DNA of 64,000 nt. It comes from Phreatobacter aquaticus. GTDB taxonomy: Bacteria; Pseudomonadota; Alphaproteobacteria; Rhizobiales; Phreatobacteraceae. Where the stretch lies: positions 3,124,828-3,188,827 of the forward strand of contig NZ_CP039865.1 in the NCBI RefSeq assembly GCF_005160265.1. Direction: 5' to 3'. A program made the position numbers and the translations under genes. The notes beneath the pieces are model-generated. The model had not been told where the DNA came from. It saw only the letters and a list, made by a program, of their open reading frames with translations, and did no database searches. Shown here one piece after another: positions 9,005 through 20,212 of this stretch (position 1 is the first letter of the stretch; the number at the start of each line of letters is the position of its first letter).

Positions 9005-9298
9005 TGCCTGTTCTCCCATTGCTCTTAGGCCGCATGTGCCTCGTAGCGCCTATCGACAATATACTTCTTTGATTGCGGCGCTTCATATTCATGCGACAGA
9101 GCCGGGTCGTAGCGCTCGAGGCCAGGGGCTGGCCCCCGCGCGGCGGTGCACCAGCGATCGCCCACTGGTGGTTGTGTTCTGGTTGCCACACTCGCCGATC
9201 ATTTCACCGCCGCTCGAGCTCTTAAGTGACCCATCAGCTTGTTCTCCCAGAGGAAGGGAGTCATCAAGTACTAGGTGTCCTATGGGAAGGATTCTGTG

Positions 9299-10027
9299 AT
9301 GAACAAGCTTCTGCTGTCCACTTGCGCTCTCGTGATGGGCGCAACTGTGTCGCACGCAGCCGACTTGGGTGTTCCTCGCACTCCCATCGCTGCCGCCGTT
9401 GTTGCTCCTGCGTTCAACTGGAGTGGGCTCTACCTCGGCGCAGATGTCGGGTTCATCGCCACCAGATACCGGCTCATCGATGTCGCGGTTCCGTTTACTG
9501 CTGCTCACCCCAACCCCAGCGGAGCCAAGATCGGCCTTCATCTTGGGTATCGCCATCAGTTCGCGAACAATATCGTAGTTGGCCTGGAAGGCGACCTGTC
9601 TTGGCTTGGCGCGTCGAGGACGGGCTTCTTCACCGGCTTCCCGGTTGCCATTCGCGGACATGCGCGGATGGATGGTTCGGTGCGAGGCTCGCTCGGCATC
9701 GCTGCCGACCGTGTGTTGCTCTATGCGACCGGCGGCTTGGCGTTCCTGAATGTGGGGGGGTGTACGGTCCCCAATGTTGGCGCCCCCTGCATTGCTGGTA
9801 CGAGTTTTTCGGGTACGCGCATCGGCTGGACGGCCGGCGCCGGCCTCGCTTACGCAATCAACAACAATTGGTCCGTTCGCGCCGAATATCTCTATGCCAA
9901 TTACGGCACAAAGACTTTCACGCCGCCGGCCTACACGGCAAGTGTGAGCAACGAGACCCACACCGTTCGCCTGGGCGTCAGCTACATGTTCACGACTGGG
10001 CCGTCGGCGGTTGTCGCTCGGTACTGA
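9299..10027 (+). CDS. Outer-membrane beta-barrel protein (Omp25/Omp31-like)
   Basis: 242 residues with a signal peptide (MNKLLLSTCALVMGATVSHA, then ADLGVPR). The body opens FNWSGLYLGADVG, the classic start of the Brucella/Bradyrhizobium Omp25/31 small-barrel family, and alternates amphipathic strands to the end. The penultimate strand motifs VRAEYLYANYGTKTF and ETHTVRLGVSYMF are typical. It ends in Tyr rather than Phe. Start ATG 9299 follows GGGAAGGA. A strong terminator lies 36 bases downstream, so it is monocistronic. Its codons look less GC-biased than the neighbours'. Confidence 0.88.
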   Translation: MNKLLLSTCALVMGATVSHAADLGVPRTPIAAAVVAPAFNWSGLYLGADVGFIATRYRLIDVAVPFTAAHPNPSGAKIGLHLGYRHQFANNIVVGLEGDLSWLGASRTGFFTGFPVAIRGHARMDGSVRGSLGIAADRVLLYATGGLAFLNVGGCTVPNVGAPCIAGTSFSGTRIGWTAGAGLAYAINNNWSVRAEYLYANYGTKTFTPPAYTASVSNETHTVRLGVSYMFTTGPSAVVARY

Positions 10028-10063
10028 GCCAGACGGCAGAATGTCCTAGCTTCTTGCACGATC

Positions 10064-10091
10064 GGGCCGCCTTCGGGCGGCCCTTCTTTTT
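10064..10091 (+). terminator. Rho-independent terminator after the outer-membrane protein gene
   Basis: Perfect 8-bp stem GGGCCGCC/GGCGGCCC closed by a TTCG tetraloop and followed by TTCTTTTT. Confidence 0.93.
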
Positions 10092-10431
10092 GGTCCTCAC
10101 CCGGCCAAAGTCAGCGCAGCCGCAAGACAAGCAGTGGTGGCGGGGCATCTCGCATCCAAAACCATATTCCAGGAGCGTCGCGCCGCCGCGCTCGTCGACT
10201 GGCGCCCGGTCGGCGGCACCTGATCGCCGCATGGGCAGATCAAACCGAGACTGTTTTGGTTTGTCAGCCAGCACAGCCACTCCTTCCTTCGCCATCCGGC
10301 TCAACCGACACCCGCTTCTTGCCCGCGTGCCGCCTCTCTTGAGCCGGGATCACGCTCGGGCCATCATTCCCTGCTAGGGTCACGTTTCAGTCGGGGCCGG
10401 CCATGGGTCGGCCGACAGACAGGATCATGCC
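10092..10431. other. Intergenic stretch without a convincing gene
   Basis: With the preceding terminator this makes a gap of about 400 bases between the outer-membrane protein and the transglutaminase-like gene. The only structure seen is a short inverted repeat CAAACC (10241-10246) / GGTTTG (10258-10263). Open frames here cross the terminator and have no recognisable protein pattern. Confidence 0.6.
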
Positions 10432-11343
10432 ATGCACATCCGTTACGGCTACACGATCGATGTCGTGTTCGACCGGTCGGCCGACCTCGTAACCCGTCTG
10501 GATATTCACATGTCCCGGCGCAGCGATATCACCGAACCGGACGACATGCTGGTCACGGCGCTGGCCGATGGGGCCGTCGTTGCGAGCGGCGATATTGAAC
10601 AGGATCGCTTCGGCAATCTGTGCCGCCGTCTGGCCGTGCCGGCAGGCGGCGTGCGCCTGGCCGCCGAGGGCATCGTCTACGATTCGGGCTTCACCGATCC
10701 GCCGCCGCCGGACGGGCGCATCCTGCCGCCGGAGCAACTCTCTCCTGATGTCCGGGCCTTTCTTGACGACAGCCCACTCTGTGCCACGCCGCGCTTCGCG
10801 CCGGTGGCCAAGGTCCTTCTGGCGGAGCGGCCGGCGGGGCCGACGACCATCCAGGCGATCATCGATCACGTCCACGACCATCTCCGGTTCGATCCGGGCC
10901 GCGGCAGGCCCGGGCGGACAGCGGAGGAGGCCTATGACGACCAGGCCGGCGGCTCGGAGGATTTCGCGCAGGTGGCAGTTGCCCTGTGCCGCGCGGCGGG
11001 CATTCCGGCGCGCTATTGCACCGGCTATCACGCCGATATCGGCCCGGCGCAGGAACTGCAGCCAGGCTTCAATGCCTGGTTCGATGCCCATCTGGATGGC
11101 CGCTGGTGGGCCTTTGACGCGCGGACCAACGCACCGCGCATTGGCCGCATCCTGGTGGCGCGCGGCCGGGATTCCAGCGATGTATCGATCCTGTCGTCGG
11201 CCGGGACGTACCATCTGGCCGGGTTCGAGATCTCGGCCGATGAGGTGACAGGCGCGCGCTTCCCGGTGACATCGCGCGAGCGCCGCGCCCGGTGGACCGG
11301 GCACGAGACAGCCACCGCTGCCAAGCTCGCGCCGTCACGCTGA
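10432..11343 (+). CDS. Transglutaminase-like protein lacking catalytic Cys and His
   Basis: 303 residues of the bacterial transglutaminase N + core architecture (COG1305-type). The N-terminal beta domain (about 1-130) is followed by the papain-like core (about 140-260). Where relatives have C-x-D-F, this protein has GGSEDFAQVAVALCRA, with Ser at residue 175; where they have F-H-A-W-F it has FNAWFD, with Asn at 214. The third residue is kept (Asp 229 in WWAFDARTN), as are PRIGRILVARGRD and IPARYCTGY. The fold is therefore present but the Cys-His pair is gone, so protease or transamidase activity is unlikely. Starts at ATG 10432. Neighbours give no functional clue. Confidence 0.85.
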   Translation: MHIRYGYTIDVVFDRSADLVTRLDIHMSRRSDITEPDDMLVTALADGAVVASGDIEQDRFGNLCRRLAVPAGGVRLAAEGIVYDSGFTDPPPPDGRILPPEQLSPDVRAFLDDSPLCATPRFAPVAKVLLAERPAGPTTIQAIIDHVHDHLRFDPGRGRPGRTAEEAYDDQAGGSEDFAQVAVALCRAAGIPARYCTGYHADIGPAQELQPGFNAWFDAHLDGRWWAFDARTNAPRIGRILVARGRDSSDVSILSSAGTYHLAGFEISADEVTGARFPVTSRERRARWTGHETATAAKLAPSR

Positions 11344-11478
11344 CGCGAGGCGGGCAGGGGGCGAAATCGCCCACCTGTTGCAAGGCCCTGCGCCCGCCAC
11401 GCATGTCTGACACGCAAAGCTGGTTCCGCCGCCGTCTGCAACTTGCCTGCCCCGGCAACTTGCCTATACCGGATAGGG

Positions 11479-12345
11479 ATGCCGCTCAGCGATTTCGCCC
11501 TGCTGGTCTTCATTTGCCTGATCTGGGCGCTCAACTTCATTATCACCAAGCTGGCGCTGACCGAGCTCAACGCTCCGCCGCTCCTCTTCTCGACGCTGCG
11601 CTTCATCTTGGTCCTGCTGGCGACCTTGCCCTGGCTGCTGCCCATGCCGCGGCCGCGCTGGCGCATCCTGACCATCGGTCTCCTGATGGGAGGCGGCGGC
11701 TTCGGGCTGGTCAGCGTCGGCATGCAGACAGCCAGCCCGTCGAGTGCCGCCGTCGTCACCCAGCTCGGTGTGCCGCTCACCGCATTGCTCTCGGTGATCA
11801 TGCTGGGCGAGCGGATCGGCTGGCGGCGCGGCCTTGGCATCGCGCTGACCTTCTGCGGCGCCATCGCGGTCATGTGGGACCCGCGCGGCTTCTCCATCTC
11901 CTTCGGCCTCATCTTCGTCGCCCTCAGCGCGCTCGCCTCTGCCTTCGGGCTCGTGCTGATGAAGCAGATGCGTGGCGTCGCGCCCCTGCAGTTCCAGGCC
12001 TGGGTGGGATTGGCCTCCGCTGTGCCCCTCGGTCTTCTGTCGCTGGCAATCGAGACGCAGCCCGTCGAGCGGGCCCTCCAGGGCGGCTGGTGGTTCCTGG
12101 GGGCGGTCGCCTTCACCGCGCTCGCCGTGTCGCTGCTCGGCCACACCATCTTTTTCCGGCTGGTCCAGCGTCACGAGGCAAACCTCATCTCGACGCTCAC
12201 CCTGATGTGCCCGCTGATGGCGATCGGCATGGGCGTTGTCCTGCTGGGCGACCCGTTCGACATTCGGATGGCGATCGGCACGCTGGTGGTGCTCGGAGGC
12301 GTTCTGATGATCGTCCTGTCGCCGCGCTCCGCCCAGCCCGGGTAA
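11479..12345 (+). CDS. EamA/DMT-superfamily transporter
   Basis: 288-residue integral membrane protein with about 10 hydrophobic helices in two EamA repeats (about 5-130 and 145-280). Typical features are FICLIWALNFIITKLAL in helix 1, LFSTLRFILVLLATLPWLL in helix 2 and the Glu-containing MLGERIGWRRGLGIALTFCG. These exporters move amino acids or metabolites. ATG 11479 is used because GGATAGGG precedes it; ATG 11443 would add 12 unconserved residues. It converges with the NTF2-like gene after 9 bases. Confidence 0.87.
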   Translation: MPLSDFALLVFICLIWALNFIITKLALTELNAPPLLFSTLRFILVLLATLPWLLPMPRPRWRILTIGLLMGGGGFGLVSVGMQTASPSSAAVVTQLGVPLTALLSVIMLGERIGWRRGLGIALTFCGAIAVMWDPRGFSISFGLIFVALSALASAFGLVLMKQMRGVAPLQFQAWVGLASAVPLGLLSLAIETQPVERALQGGWWFLGAVAFTALAVSLLGHTIFFRLVQRHEANLISTLTLMCPLMAIGMGVVLLGDPFDIRMAIGTLVVLGGVLMIVLSPRSAQPG

Positions 12346-12354
12346 GGCCAGCCG

Positions 12355-12804
12355 TCAGAGCGATCCGGCCTGTGCGATCTGCGCGCGGCCCGTGGCGACC
12401 GCCATGCTGGCCGTATCGTAGAAGCAGACAACGCGGCTGATCAGCGGCCCCTTGAAGGTGATGAGGTCGCAGCGCTCGCTGTCGACGATCAGTCCGGTGC
12501 GGCGGATCTCCAGCTTGCTGTGCCAATGGATGGCGGCATGGTCGCCATCGACCAGAATGCGCTCCAGCATGAACTCACGCGTCACGAAGTCCTGGTGGAA
12601 CTGCTTGAAAATGTCCTTCAACCCCACCAGTCCGGAGCGCGTGCCGGCATGGGGATTGAGCACGGGATTGCCGAGGATGGTGAAGTCGCAATGCTCGTCG
12701 AACATGGTGAGCAGCATCGAGATGTCGCCGCGGGACCACGCCGAATAGGCGATCTTCAGGCGTTCGTGCCGGGTCAGGTCTTCTGCAACAAGGCGAAGGG
12801 TCAT
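12355..12804 (-). CDS. Nuclear transport factor 2 / SnoaL-like protein
   Basis: 149-residue cone-shaped NTF2-like fold: a helical start (HERLKIAYSAWSRGDISMLLTMFDEHCDFTIL), a mid segment (GTRSGLVGLKDIFKQF) and curved strands (HAAIHWHSKLEIRRTGLIVDSERCDLITFKGPLISRVVCFYDT). Members are isomerases, dehydratases or ligand binders; no catalytic set can be assigned. It is monocistronic, with a hairpin between it and the peptide ABC operon upstream. Confidence 0.8.
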   Translation of the reverse strand: MTLRLVAEDLTRHERLKIAYSAWSRGDISMLLTMFDEHCDFTILGNPVLNPHAGTRSGLVGLKDIFKQFHQDFVTREFMLERILVDGDHAAIHWHSKLEIRRTGLIVDSERCDLITFKGPLISRVVCFYDTASMAVATGRAQIAQAGSL

Positions 12805-12914
12805 TCTGGGCTGCTGCCGTGGGAAGTGATCTCGGCCCCATCATCGGGCATCCGCACCAGGCCCGGACCACGAGAATCCGGATGCAGGGCATTTGTCCGA
12901 ACGAAATAAGCCTA

Positions 12915-12936
12915 GTCCATGGCATAGGCCATGGAC
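12915..12936 (-). terminator. Hairpin, probable terminator of the peptide ABC operon
   Basis: Perfect 9-bp inverted repeat GTCCATGGC/GCCATGGAC with a 4-base loop, 99 bases beyond the end of the last ABC gene. Read on the minus strand it is followed by TAGGCTTATTTC, a weak T-rich tail. Confidence 0.5.
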
Positions 12937-13034
12937 GGAACCAACCCAAACGATACGAGCCGCCCCGCGATCCGGATCACGGGTTTGTGAAGAACATGGG
13001 GAACGCAGTGTGCCGTCCGGGGCGACGTTTCCGT

Positions 13035-14009
<975 letters not shown>

Positions 14010-14034
14010 CGGATCAGCAACTCCAGACGCGTCC

Positions 14035-15032
<998 letters not shown>

Positions 15033-15033
<1 letters not shown>

Positions 15034-16013
15034 CACATGACCTTTCGGGGATCGAGCGCGTCGCGCAATCCGTCGCCGATGAAGTTGATCGAGAGCACCG
15101 TCAGGAAGATCGCGGCACCCGGAAACAGCGCCCAGTGCGGCGACTGGTCGAGATAGTCCTTGGCGTCGAACAGCAGCCGCCCCCAGGTCGGAATGTCGGG
15201 CGGGAAGCCGAGGCCGAGGAAGGAGAGTGTGGATTCGGCGATGATGGCCGCGGCCACATCGATGGTGCCGGCGACGATCACCGGACCCAGCGAGTTCGGC
15301 AGGATATGCCGGACCACCTGGCGCGGTGTGGAAGCGCCGAGCGCACGGGCCGCCTCGACGAACTCCTTCTCGCGCAGCGACAGGAACTGCGCGCGCACCA
15401 GACGCGCCACCGGCATCCATCTGAGCCCGCCGATGACGATGACGATGAGAATGAACACGCCGCCTTCCGGCCCGAACACGCTCTTCAACCCGTCTCGGAA
15501 CAGATAGATGATCAGCAGCAGAAGCGGCAGCTGCGGCAGTGACAGGAACAGGTCGGTCACCCACATCAGGAAGGCGTCAACGCTCCCACGGGACATGCCG
15601 GCGACCGCGCCTATGATCACGCCCACCACGATGGCCACCACCATGGCCGCAAGGCCGACGGCGAGCGAGATCCGCCCGCCATAGATCATGCGGGCCAGCA
15701 GATCCTGTCCGAGGTCATCTGTACCGAAGGGATGATCCCACGAAGGGCGGGCAAGCCGCGCCGTGAAGTCGATCTCGTCGATCGGCACCCGCCACAGGAA
15801 GGGACCGAGCAGCACGGCCAGGATGATGCTGCCCAGGATCGCCAAGCTGAACAGCGCAAGGCGATGGCGCCGGAAACGACGCCAGGCGTCGCCGATGAGC
15901 GAGATCTGCTTCTGTGAGCCCTGGTTGGCCTGTCCGGGCCCGGCGGATGCCGGGGTGGCCGGAGGGGCCACGGCGGCGTCAGCGGAAGGCGATGCGGGGG
16001 TCGAGCCAGCCAT
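15033..16013 (-). CDS. Peptide ABC transporter permease (OppC/DppC-like)
   Basis: 326 residues with a Pro/Ala-rich cytoplasmic N-terminus, the OppC_N segment DAWRRFRRHRLALFSLAILGSI and five further membrane helices. The EAA loop reads VEAARALGASTPRQVVRHILPNSLGPVIV. ATG 16013 is used; it lies 35 bases inside the end of the upstream permease gene, an unusually long overlap. A TTG at 16028 would lengthen it further. Partner of the DppB-like permease. Confidence 0.92.
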
Positions 16014-16938
16014 AAAGGATATCTGCAATCAGGTTGAAGAGGACAACGAGACAGGCGAACACAAAGGTCACAGCCATGATGACCGGCGTGTCGTTGGCGA
16101 GGATGGAGGAGATCAGGAGCGAGCCGATGCCGGGCACGCGGAAGATCTGTTCGGTGACGATGGCGCCGCCGAACACCGAGGGCATCTGCAGCGCGACCAG
16201 CGTCACCACGGGGATGAGGGCGTTCCTCACCACGTGCTTGACGATGACGACGCGTTCGTCGAGGCCCTTGGCACGCGCCGTGGTGACGTAATCCAGCCGG
16301 ATCACATCGAGCACAGCGGAGCGCACATAGCGGGTGTAGGACGCCGCCTGGAACACGCCGAGCACTGCCACCGGCAACACGGCTTGCCGCACATGCTCCC
16401 AGTAGAACCGCCAGCCTGTAGCCGCGATGTCCGACCGGTAGACGAAGGGCAACCAGTCGAGCCAGATCGAGAAGACCAGGATCATCAGGAGGCCGGTGAA
16501 GAAGGTCGGCAGCGAGAAGCCGACGAAAGCCAGCGTGTTGGCGATCTGGTCGAAGATCGAATAGGGCCGGGTGGCGGCATAGACGCCGACCGGAATGGCG
16601 ATCAACAGCGCCAGGATCTGCGAGGAGCCGATCACGATGAGGGTTGCCGGCAGGCGCTGAAGGATCAGGCTGTCGACATTGACGCGGCTGACGAAGGAAA
16701 AGCCCCAATCGCCCTGCGCCATGGCGCTGAGCCACCGGAAATAGCGCACGAAGACCGGATCATCGATGCCGAATTTCAGGCGCAGTGCCGCCCGAACCTC
16801 GGGCGGAATGTTGGGATTGGAGGCCAGTTCCTCGAACGGGTCGCCTGGCGCCAGCGCCAGCACCGTGAAGAGCACGACGCTGATGCCGAGCAGGCTCGGG
16901 ATGGCGATGAAGAGGCGCCGAAGCAGGTAATTGCCCAT
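15979..16938 (-). CDS. Peptide ABC transporter permease (OppB/DppB-like)
   Basis: 319 residues with six predicted helices. The N-terminus MGNYLLRRLFIAIPSLLGISVVLFTVLALAPGDP is the DppB/OppB hallmark, and the EAA loop is TTARAKGLDERVVIVKHVVRNALIPVV. The C-terminus YGWLDPRIAF is also typical. It starts 49 bases after the binding-protein gene ends. Confidence 0.93.
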   Translation of the reverse strand: MGNYLLRRLFIAIPSLLGISVVLFTVLALAPGDPFEELASNPNIPPEVRAALRLKFGIDDPVFVRYFRWLSAMAQGDWGFSFVSRVNVDSLILQRLPATLIVIGSSQILALLIAIPVGVYAATRPYSIFDQIANTLAFVGFSLPTFFTGLLMILVFSIWLDWLPFVYRSDIAATGWRFYWEHVRQAVLPVAVLGVFQAASYTRYVRSAVLDVIRLDYVTTARAKGLDERVVIVKHVVRNALIPVVTLVALQMPSVFGGAIVTEQIFRVPGIGSLLISSILANDTPVIMAVTFVFACLVVLFNLIADILYGWLDPRIAFR

Positions 16939-16987
16939 CAGATGAAGCCTTACCTGCTTCGGTCAGCAGCTGCGAATGACACGTGGA

Positions 16988-18775
16988 TCACTCGCGATAC
17001 CAGGAATGCAGCATCCACAGCGAGTTGTCCCAGCCACTGATGTGGGTGGTCATCTTGTTGCTCGCCGCGAAGACACGGGGACGGGTCACGACGGGAATGA
17101 CGATGTGGTTGGTGATCGCAATGTCGTTGATCTTGATGAGCTCGGCAGCCCGCTTGATGGGATCGAGTTCGCTGGACGACGCGCGGATCGCCTTGTCGGC
17201 CTCCTCGCTGCGGAACCGCGAGATGTTGCGGCCCTGCCACTTGTTGTCCTTGTTGGAGATCTCCCACGAGGCAAACTGCTGCAGGAACCGCTCGGGATCC
17301 GGCTGCAGCATGGTCACCGTGTACATCTGCATGTCGCAGTAGAACTTGGTGTAGGTGTCGGGATTGGCAACGTCCGAGGAGAAGAACACCGACGCCGTCA
17401 CCGACTTCAGTTCCAGGTCGATGCCGGCCCGCTGGCAGGCCTGCTTGATGATCGCCTGGGTCTTCTGGCGCGGCGCATTGATCGAGGTCTGGTAGACCAT
17501 CTTCAGCTTCTTGCCGTCCTTGGCACGAATGCCGTCAGATCCGCGCTTCCAGCCGGCGGCCTCCAGTGTCTGGTTGGCCTTCTCGATGCTGAATTCGTAG
17601 CTCGTGCTCTTGGAGGCATAACGCGCCGGAGCGGCAACGAAATTCGGTGTCGCAATGCCCGTGCGGCCGTAGATGAACTTCTGGACGGAATCCTTGTCGA
17701 CCAGATAGCTCAAGGCCTTGCGTACGGCCGGGTCGCTGAGCAGCGGATGCTGGGTCTTGGTCGACGAGCGCTCGCCGTCCACTTCCGTCCAGGGGTCAGT
17801 CGTGTTGAGCGTGATGAACTCGATGTCACCGCCCTGCACGATCATCGTCTTGCCGCGACCGCCAGCTTCCATGCGGACCAGGATCTCGTCCTCGACCTGC
17901 ATGTTCCAGGCATAGTCATACTCGCCGGTCTGAATGACCGCACGGGCGGCCGAGACCGCATCGCCGCCGCCTTTCAGTTCGACCGTGTCGAAATGCGGCC
18001 GGTTGGGGATGTGATAATCGGGGTTGCGCTCGCCGGTCAGCACGTCGCCGGGCTTGAAGTCGACGAAGCGGAACGGGCCAGTGCCGACCGGCTTGAGGTT
18101 CGTCGGTGCATCGCGCGACTTGGCGCCGATATAGTCGGCGAACAGGTGCTTCGGGATGATCATGCCGACCGCGCCCACGAAGGCGTCGGCCCAGAACGGC
18201 GTCGGCTTCTGGAAGGCGACCTTGACCGTGTAGGTGTCGATCTTGGTGACGATGACGTCCTTGTAGGAGCCGATCGTGGTCGCCGCGGTGGCGGGGTCCT
18301 TGACATATTCCCAGTTGAACACGACGTCGTCGGCGGTGAACGGCTTGCCGTCGTGCCACTTGACGCCCTGCTTGAGCTTCCAGGTGACCGAGAGACCGTC
18401 GGCAGCAAGACCGCCGTTTTCGCGCGAGGGGATTTCGGCGGCGAGGAAGGGTACGAGATTGCCCTCCTGGTCCCAGCCGGCCAGCGGCTCGTAGAACACG
18501 CGCGAGCCTTCCTGATCCTTGGTGCCGACCGCGAAGTGCGGGTTGATCAGCGTCACGGCCTGCCAGAACAACAGCTTCAGTGCGCCGCCGCCGCCGGCCT
18601 TGGTCGGCTTGTAGGCATATTGCGTCTGGGCATGGGCAACGCCGGCAAAGCTCAGCAACTGGGTCGCCAGCGGCGCCGCCAGTCCAACCGCAGCCAGGCG
18701 CTGGATGAAGGCGCGTCGGGATACGGTGCCGTCCTTCACTTCATTGATCAGGCCGCGCAGCTCTTGCTCGTTCAT
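16988..18775 (-). CDS. Peptide ABC transporter substrate-binding protein (SBP family 5)
   Basis: 595-residue periplasmic binding protein (DppA/OppA-like). The N-terminus contains a twin-arginine motif, VSRRAFIQRLAAVGLAAPLATQ, ending FAGVAHAQ, so Tat export is likely. The mature chain has the family-5 signature region FYEPLAGWDQEGNLVPFLAAEIPSRE and then VTWKLKQGVKWHDGKPFTADDVVFNWEY. ATG 18775 follows GAGGAGAG. It is the first gene of the five-gene operon, divergent from the TRAP genes. Substrate unknown: peptide, opine or glycoside are all possible. Confidence 0.92.
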   Translation of the reverse strand: MNEQELRGLINEVKDGTVSRRAFIQRLAAVGLAAPLATQLLSFAGVAHAQTQYAYKPTKAGGGGALKLLFWQAVTLINPHFAVGTKDQEGSRVFYEPLAGWDQEGNLVPFLAAEIPSRENGGLAADGLSVTWKLKQGVKWHDGKPFTADDVVFNWEYVKDPATAATTIGSYKDVIVTKIDTYTVKVAFQKPTPFWADAFVGAVGMIIPKHLFADYIGAKSRDAPTNLKPVGTGPFRFVDFKPGDVLTGERNPDYHIPNRPHFDTVELKGGGDAVSAARAVIQTGEYDYAWNMQVEDEILVRMEAGGRGKTMIVQGGDIEFITLNTTDPWTEVDGERSSTKTQHPLLSDPAVRKALSYLVDKDSVQKFIYGRTGIATPNFVAAPARYASKSTSYEFSIEKANQTLEAAGWKRGSDGIRAKDGKKLKMVYQTSINAPRQKTQAIIKQACQRAGIDLELKSVTASVFFSSDVANPDTYTKFYCDMQMYTVTMLQPDPERFLQQFASWEISNKDNKWQGRNISRFRSEEADKAIRASSSELDPIKRAAELIKINDIAITNHIVIPVVTRPRVFAASNKMTTHISGWDNSLWMLHSWYRE

Positions 18776-19118
18776 GGAACTCTCCTCGTGGACGCGACGG
18801 TTCGAAAGCAACATGCGTGCCGAACCGTCCTGACGCAGGGCGCATATGAGCCCGATGGGAGTCAGGCTATCGAAGCGTCATGCGCGCGTTATCCGGTAGT
18901 GTACGTATTTGCTGACGAATTAGGCACGCCCGCTTCCGCTAGCGTCACAGACGCTTCGCTGTTGCGAAGGAAAACGCGCTTCCCTAGCGGAATTTTAATG
19001 TCGTTTTGCTGCAGAGCAGCAAGTAATTCCGCCTAGGAGCGCTCTGATGGTTCTGCCATACTAGTCTACCGACCTGTGAAAACACGGGCGTGCCACGACA
19101 CTCTGGGAGGATGTCACT
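18776..19118. promoter_or_regulatory. Divergent promoter region between the ABC and TRAP operons, with nested inverted repeats
   Basis: 343 bases without a gene. It holds a perfect hairpin AGCGTC (18941-18946)/GACGCT (18950-18955). It also holds a larger nested structure: outer arms CCTAGCGGAATT (18983-18994) and AATTCCGCCTAGG (19025-19037), inner arms TTGCTGC (19006-19012) and GCAGCAA (19016-19022). A 10-mer TACGTATTTG at 18902-18911 recurs upstream of the IclR gene. No regulator is adjacent. Confidence 0.6.
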
Positions 19119-20117
19119 ATGGATCGACGCAAAGTACTGATGGGCCTTGGCGCCACATCCGCTGCCGCCATCATTGCAAGCCCCGCCGTTCTCCGCGCCC
19201 AGGCACCGATCACACTCAATGGTGCCGTGCAGTTCAATGATGATCACGCCTTCACCAAGGCGCTCGTGCGGTTCGAGGAGCGGGTCAAGGCTCTGTACGG
19301 CAAGCCGATCAACTTCACCCTGCACAAGAATTCTTCGCTTGGTCTCGAAAAGCAATATTTCGAGTACATGGCTCAGGGCAAGGCGGTCGACTACGGCATC
19401 GTCTCGCCGGCGCACATGTCGACCTTCGCACGTGCAGCACCGTTCATCGATGCGCCCTTCGTGTTCCGCGACATCACCCACATGAACAATGTGGTGAAGG
19501 CGGGCATGCTGAAGCCCATCGAGGACGAGGTCGAAAAGCGTGCAGAGGTCCGGCTGATCGGCCATGCCGGCGGCGGTACGCGCAACATCTTCGCCAACAA
19601 GTCGGCCAAGAACATCGCCGAACTGCGCGGCCTCAAGGTTCGCGTGCAGGGCGCCCCGATCTGGTCGCGCACCTTCGCCGCGGTCGGCATGTCGCCGACC
19701 GTCATCGCCTATAACGAAGTGTACAACGCCATCCAGAACGGCGTCATCCAGGCGGGCGAGAACGAAGCCGCCGGCGTCGAGGCGATGAAGTTCTACGAGG
19801 TGGCGCCCAACCTCCTGATGACGCAGCACGCGGTCTCGATCCGGCCGATCTGCTTCTCGATGAAGACCATGGCCACCCTGCCGAAGGATCTGCAGGACGC
19901 CGTGATCGCGGCTGGCAAGGAGGCCGGTGAATATGGCCGCCAGGTCGAATCGAGCGAGGACGGCGCCAAGCTGGAAACGCTGGAAAAGGCGGGCCGCCTG
20001 AAGCGCATCACCTTCGAGGAGCGCGACCAGATGAAGAAACTCACCGATCCGGTCATGGCAGCCTATGCCAAGGAGATCGGCGCCGAGGGCATCTTCGGCC
20101 AGGTCAACGGCGTCTGA
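19119..20117 (+). CDS. TRAP transporter substrate-binding protein (DctP family)
   Basis: 332 residues with an RR-containing export signal (MDRRKVLMGLGATSAAAIIASPAVLRAQ). Family features are VDYGIVSPAHMS, RNIFANKSAKNIAELRGLKVRVQGAPIWSRTFAAVG (the conserved Arg that binds carboxylate) and AIQNGVIQAGENEA. It binds an organic acid in the periplasm for the DctQM membrane parts encoded next. A GGGAGGA site precedes ATG 19119. Ligand not predictable; sugar acids or keto acids are common. Confidence 0.92.
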   Translation: MDRRKVLMGLGATSAAAIIASPAVLRAQAPITLNGAVQFNDDHAFTKALVRFEERVKALYGKPINFTLHKNSSLGLEKQYFEYMAQGKAVDYGIVSPAHMSTFARAAPFIDAPFVFRDITHMNNVVKAGMLKPIEDEVEKRAEVRLIGHAGGGTRNIFANKSAKNIAELRGLKVRVQGAPIWSRTFAAVGMSPTVIAYNEVYNAIQNGVIQAGENEAAGVEAMKFYEVAPNLLMTQHAVSIRPICFSMKTMATLPKDLQDAVIAAGKEAGEYGRQVESSEDGAKLETLEKAGRLKRITFEERDQMKKLTDPVMAAYAKEIGAEGIFGQVNGV

Positions 20118-20212
20118 ACGAGATCGCTCTCCATCCGCGCTTCCGCCCCAGGGCGGGGCGCGGATGGATCCGTCTTGCCGTCATCATGTCCTCTCCTGCC
20201 TGAAAGCCGTTC

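Noticed and set aside
9990-10304. Minus-strand frame between the outer-membrane protein and transglutaminase-like genes
   Set aside because: Reads through the strong terminator and into the outer-membrane gene; no recognisable protein.
16976-19036. 686-residue open frame opposite the peptide-binding protein
   Set aside because: Covers the whole binding-protein gene and its promoter region; no protein pattern.
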